The notes under the pieces are model-generated. The model had not been told where the DNA came from, did not search any database, and was given only the letters and a program-made list of their open reading frames with translations. 64,000 nt of DNA from Gemmatimonadota bacterium (GTDB lineage: Bacteria > Gemmatimonadota > Gemmatimonadetes > Gemmatimonadales > Gemmatimonadaceae): positions 25,929 through 89,928 of the forward strand of contig JACPFW010000035.1 in NCBI GenBank assembly GCA_016182795.1, written 5' to 3'. The position numbers were made by a program, and so were the translations under genes. This document shows positions 61,050-64,000 of the stretch, piece by piece. Each line of letters opens with the position of its first letter. Positions within the stretch are counted from its first letter, which is position 1.

Positions 61050-63302
61050 GTGCGTCGCCTCTTCCTCGCCCTCCTGTTCCCTGCCGCCCTGCACGCGCAG
61101 GATATCGTCTGCGACCGGGGCGATACCGAGGTGCTGCGGCTCGAGTTCACGGGCAACCAGGCCTTTCCGTCGTCGGTTCTCGCCAACGGCATCGCCACCA
61201 CGCCCTCCACGTGGGCGCGCCGCTGGCTGAAGGTCTTCGGCACGCGCTATTGCCTCGACCCGGTGGAGTTCCCGCGCGACGTCATCCGTCTGGTGATCTT
61301 CTACCGGAACCACGGCTTTCTGGGCGTCAGCGTCGACACCACGGTCACACGGCTTGGCCCGCAGCAGGTCGCCGTGCGGTTCGTGATCACCGAGGACTAC
61401 CCCACACGCGTCCGCACACTCGCGGTGACGGGGCTCGACGGCATTCCGGTGCGCGACGCGGTGGAGCGGGCCTTGCCCCTGCGCCTCGGCAGTCCGTTCG
61501 ACCGCTCCGCCATCGCGGCAACGCGCGACACGCTGAGGCGCCGCCTGCGCAACAACGGGTATCCGGACGCTGAAGTGCTGGTGGACTACGAGACCGACAC
61601 CGATCGGCGCGCGGCCTCCGTGACCTTTGCGGCGTACCCGGGGACGCGCTCGCGCATCGGCGAGGTTCAGGTGGAGGTGCGGCCCTTCCGCGGCTCGACG
61701 CCGACGCTCGATACGGCCGTCGTGCGGCGGCTGACCGGGCTCGGCGTGGGGCGCTGGTATCGCCAGCAGGATCTGGAGCGCGCCAAGCGCGCGCTCTACG
61801 CCGGGCAGCTGTTCTCGCAGGTGAACGTCGAGCCCGACACGGGCACCGTGCGCGCCGACTCGTCGGTGCGCGTGGCGGTGAGCGTCGTCGAAGGGCCGAT
61901 GCAAAGCGCGCGCGTCGGCGGCGGCTGGGGGACGCTCGACTGCTTCCGCGCCTACGCCGACTACTCGAATCTGAGCGTCGGCCGCCGTGCCACGCGGGTG
62001 GACCTCCGCGCTCGGGTGTCGCGCATCGGGGTCGGCAAGCCGCTGAATGGCCTCGAGTCCCTCTGCTCGGGCGACGCCCGCCGCGACGCGTTTGGCGGCG
62101 ACCTGAACTACTCGACGGGCATCACCCTCACGCCGCCGATCTCGGCGCGCGCGTCGGTGCAGCCGTCGCTCACGCTCTTCAGCGAGCGGCGTTCGGAGTA
62201 CAACGCCTACCTGCGCACGACGCCCATCGGCGGCGCGCTGTCGCTCGCGCACGGCCTCGGTCGCCGCACGCAGGGAGCCTCATACACGATGGAGTACGGC
62301 GACACCAAGTCGTCGCCGGCGTTCCTCTGCGCCGTGTTCAATGCCTGCGACAGCAACGACCAGGCGGCGCTGCTGCGCCGGCAGCGGCTTGCGGTGCTGG
62401 GTGTGTCGTTCACCGACGAGAACACCAACAACCCGACGAACCCGAGCCGCGGCACGGTGCTGCGCGGCGAGGCGCGTCACGCGTCGAAGGCGATGGGCTC
62501 CGACAGTCGGCTGCAGTTCACGCGCCTCACACTCGACGGCGCGGCCTACCTGCCGCTTGGCACCGATGTGGTGGTGGCCGCGCGGCTGCGCATCGGTGCG
62601 GTGCTCGGCCCCACGCTTCAATCGTCGGTGGGTGACTCGTACGTGCCGGTGCAGGAGCGGCTGTTCGCCGGCGGTGCCACCACGGTGCGCGGATTCCGCC
62701 AGAACGAGCTGGGGCCGGTGGTCTACAACACCGCGGGCTATGACACGGTGCGCGTTGACGGCCTGCCCGGCGGCGACCCGTCGGATCCGTCGCAGGAGGT
62801 CTACTTCCGCGCGAATTCGGCGACCACAAGCCAGCGCACGATTCCCACGGGTGGAAACGCGATGCTCGTGGCCAACCTCGAGGCCCGCGTGCGCAGCCCG
62901 GTGCTGGCCGATTTGCTGGAGCTGGCATTCTTTGCCGACGCGGGCCGCGTGTGGAACCGCGGTACGGCGCAGCGGCTCAACCTCGGCGCCGTGCAGTGGA
63001 CGCCGGGCATCGGCGCACGGGTTCGGACGCTGGTGGGCCTTATTCGCGTGGAGTTGGGATACAACCCGTACCAGCGGGCCAGCGGGGCAGCGTTCTACGA
63101 CACGGCGTTTGATGCGGGCGGCCAACTCTTTTGCGTGAGCCCGGGCAACACCCTGCGCGTGACGGCCGGGCGAAACCCAACGACGGGTGCAACCACGCTG
63201 CAGCAGGCAGCCGGGTCGTGCCCAGGCGACTACAAGCCGGCGCGGGAACGCAGCTTCGCCAAGAAGCTGACGTTCCAGTTCGGCATCGGCCAGGCGTTCT
63301 AG
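61050..63302 (+). CDS. tamA: Omp85-family outer-membrane protein, TamA-like
   Basis: About 750 residues. Signal peptide (RRLFLALLFPAALHAQ), about three POTRA domains (EVLRLEFTGNQAF, VRTLAVTGLDGIPV, RIGEVQVEVRPF) and a 16-strand barrel with the Omp85 motif FAGGATTVRGFRQNELGP, ending FGIGQAF. Inserts or exports proteins or lipids at the outer membrane. GTG 61050 is chosen; a TTG at 61011 in frame is possible. A TTGACA at 61014-61019 may be a -35 box. The TamB-like gene begins one base after its stop, so the TamA assignment is favoured over BamA. Confidence 0.88.
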   Translation: MRRLFLALLFPAALHAQDIVCDRGDTEVLRLEFTGNQAFPSSVLANGIATTPSTWARRWLKVFGTRYCLDPVEFPRDVIRLVIFYRNHGFLGVSVDTTVTRLGPQQVAVRFVITEDYPTRVRTLAVTGLDGIPVRDAVERALPLRLGSPFDRSAIAATRDTLRRRLRNNGYPDAEVLVDYETDTDRRAASVTFAAYPGTRSRIGEVQVEVRPFRGSTPTLDTAVVRRLTGLGVGRWYRQQDLERAKRALYAGQLFSQVNVEPDTGTVRADSSVRVAVSVVEGPMQSARVGGGWGTLDCFRAYADYSNLSVGRRATRVDLRARVSRIGVGKPLNGLESLCSGDARRDAFGGDLNYSTGITLTPPISARASVQPSLTLFSERRSEYNAYLRTTPIGGALSLAHGLGRRTQGASYTMEYGDTKSSPAFLCAVFNACDSNDQAALLRRQRLAVLGVSFTDENTNNPTNPSRGTVLRGEARHASKAMGSDSRLQFTRLTLDGAAYLPLGTDVVVAARLRIGAVLGPTLQSSVGDSYVPVQERLFAGGATTVRGFRQNELGPVVYNTAGYDTVRVDGLPGGDPSDPSQEVYFRANSATTSQRTIPTGGNAMLVANLEARVRSPVLADLLELAFFADAGRVWNRGTAQRLNLGAVQWTPGIGARVRTLVGLIRVELGYNPYQRASGAAFYDTAFDAGGQLFCVSPGNTLRVTAGRNPTTGATTLQQAAGSCPGDYKPARERSFAKKLTFQFGIGQAF

Positions 63303-63303
63303 C

Positions 63304-64000
63304 ATGGCGCGCCGCCGACACGTCGCCCTCGCCAGCGCCATCGTCATCCTGCTGATGGGATCGGCGCTTGCGGCAGCGCTCGGCGGCCTGACGCGGTCGG
63401 TGGCCGGACGCGAGTGGATCCGCGTGCAAGTGGAGCGCGCGCTCGCCGGCGCGACCAAGGGGAAGATCTACGTCGGCGCGTTGGGCGGGAGCTTCTTTAC
63501 CGGGCTCACGATCGACTCGCTCGAGTTCCGCGAGCCCAACGACTCGCTCTTCCTGGCCACCGGCCCCGTGCGCAGGACGTACGACCCGCGCGACATCGCC
63601 GACGGCGTGATCGCCCTGCGATCGCTCGACGTGCAGCGTCCGTTCGTCCGCCTGCAGCGCCGGCACGACAAGTGGAACTACCGCTCGATATTCCCCGAGG
63701 GAAAGCCGAGTACCGGGCCGCGCCGCGGCTTCGGGAGCCGCATCTCGCTGACCAACGTGCGCATTCGCGGCGGCGAGGTGCGGCTCGCGCTGCCGTGGAC
63801 GCCCGATGACACGCTGCACGGCGCGCGCCGCGACAGCGCCATCGCGCACGCGCTCGGCGACGCGGCGGGCGGCGTGCGGCGCATCGGCCCCAACGAGTAC
63901 GAGAAGGAATGGAAGTGGAGTGCCATCGCGCTGCAGCTCGCGCACGCCCACGTGGCCGATCCCGACACCAGCGGGCACCACTTCGAGATTGCGCGACTCG
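63304..64000 (+). CDS. tamB: TamB/AsmA-like translocation protein, 5' part only
   Basis: First 232 residues, running off the window. Signal anchor (ALASAIVILLMGSALAAALGG), then the TamB-type start with GKIYVGALGGSFFTGLTIDSLEF and repeating beta strands (LRSLDVQRPFVRLQRR, ISLTNVRIRGGEVRLAL). Such proteins bridge inner and outer membranes and carry lipids or help TamA. Operon with the upstream Omp85 gene. Confidence 0.82.
   Translation, partial: MARRRHVALASAIVILLMGSALAAALGGLTRSVAGREWIRVQVERALAGATKGKIYVGALGGSFFTGLTIDSLEFREPNDSLFLATGPVRRTYDPRDIADGVIALRSLDVQRPFVRLQRRHDKWNYRSIFPEGKPSTGPRRGFGSRISLTNVRIRGGEVRLALPWTPDDTLHGARRDSAIAHALGDAAGGVRRIGPNEYEKEWKWSAIALQLAHAHVADPDTSGHHFEIARL

Overview
The window is about 64 kb of uniformly high-GC DNA packed with bacterial genes on both strands, mostly in short same-strand operons with ATGA/GTGA overlaps. 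The gene content (two tricorn-like S41 proteases with beta-propellers, Tat-exported enzymes, Omp85/TamB export genes, a large two-subunit xanthine-dehydrogenase-family oxidase, extracellular peptidases and glycosidases, no LPS or flagellar genes in view) fits a diderm soil or sediment heterotroph. Gemmatimonadota is my best guess, by inference only. No rRNA, tRNA, CRISPR array, phage or classical IS transposase was seen.

Layout. 1-7277: a truncated tricorn-like protease with a DSD1-type PLP enzyme (minus strand), then a sodium:solute symporter and an EgtD-like methyltransferase (plus). 7394-10913: a beta-barrel protein, a Tyr/Gly-rich protein whose 5' end looks broken, and a carboxypeptidase-regulatory-domain protein. 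11342-16841: a methionine operon (metH plus a homocysteine methyltransferase/MTHFR fusion) behind a leader that I read as a SAM-II riboswitch followed by a hairpin. 16930-19884: receiver-like protein, YggU, YggT, aldehyde dehydrogenase. 20148-23157: an ECF sigma factor followed by three envelope genes, two of which end in glycogen-binding-like (CBM48-type) domains. 23353-31424: class V aminotransferase, EVE protein, GH3, GH29, M14 carboxypeptidase. 31491-40701: esterase, second tricorn protease, TSUP permease, citrate synthase, MutY, UPF0126 channel, nickel permease. 40828-45571: MFS exporter, GxxExxY protein, molybdopterin oxidoreductase, small lipoprotein. 45647-48324: IorA/IorB-like oxidase. 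48312-54562: a glycolate oxidation operon glcD-glcE-glcF followed by a HAD-like protein, YgfZ and an SDR protein. 54803-64000: small lipoprotein, primary-type sigma factor, AroB, PduO, Ser/Thr kinase, ferredoxin-NADP reductase, S23/four-helix-bundle protein, TamA and the start of TamB.

The most unusual signal is a set of three quasi-periodic inverted-repeat families scattered through the window. R1 is built from CACGGAT words, R2 from GGCAGATGGCGGA words, and R3 from GGATTnCGAT words. They occur as empty hairpins between genes (31441, 35794, 38345, 42584, 42771), as long terminal inverted repeats bounding one small gene each (54583-55270, 60364-61009, perhaps 9479-11298), and as short in-frame insertions inside or at the edges of genes (metH, the glcD/glcE junction). 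The enclosed or adjacent genes include an S23/four-helix-bundle protein and a GxxExxY protein. I propose that these are small non-autonomous mobile units; this is inference and can be tested by comparing related genomes.

Other points that merit a check are the SAM-II leader of metH, the sigma/CBM48 envelope cluster, an 11-bp duplication that shifts the end of the IorA-like gene, a HAD protein with Glu in place of both motif-I aspartates, and promoter boxes lying about 7 nt before start codons (leaderless mRNAs).
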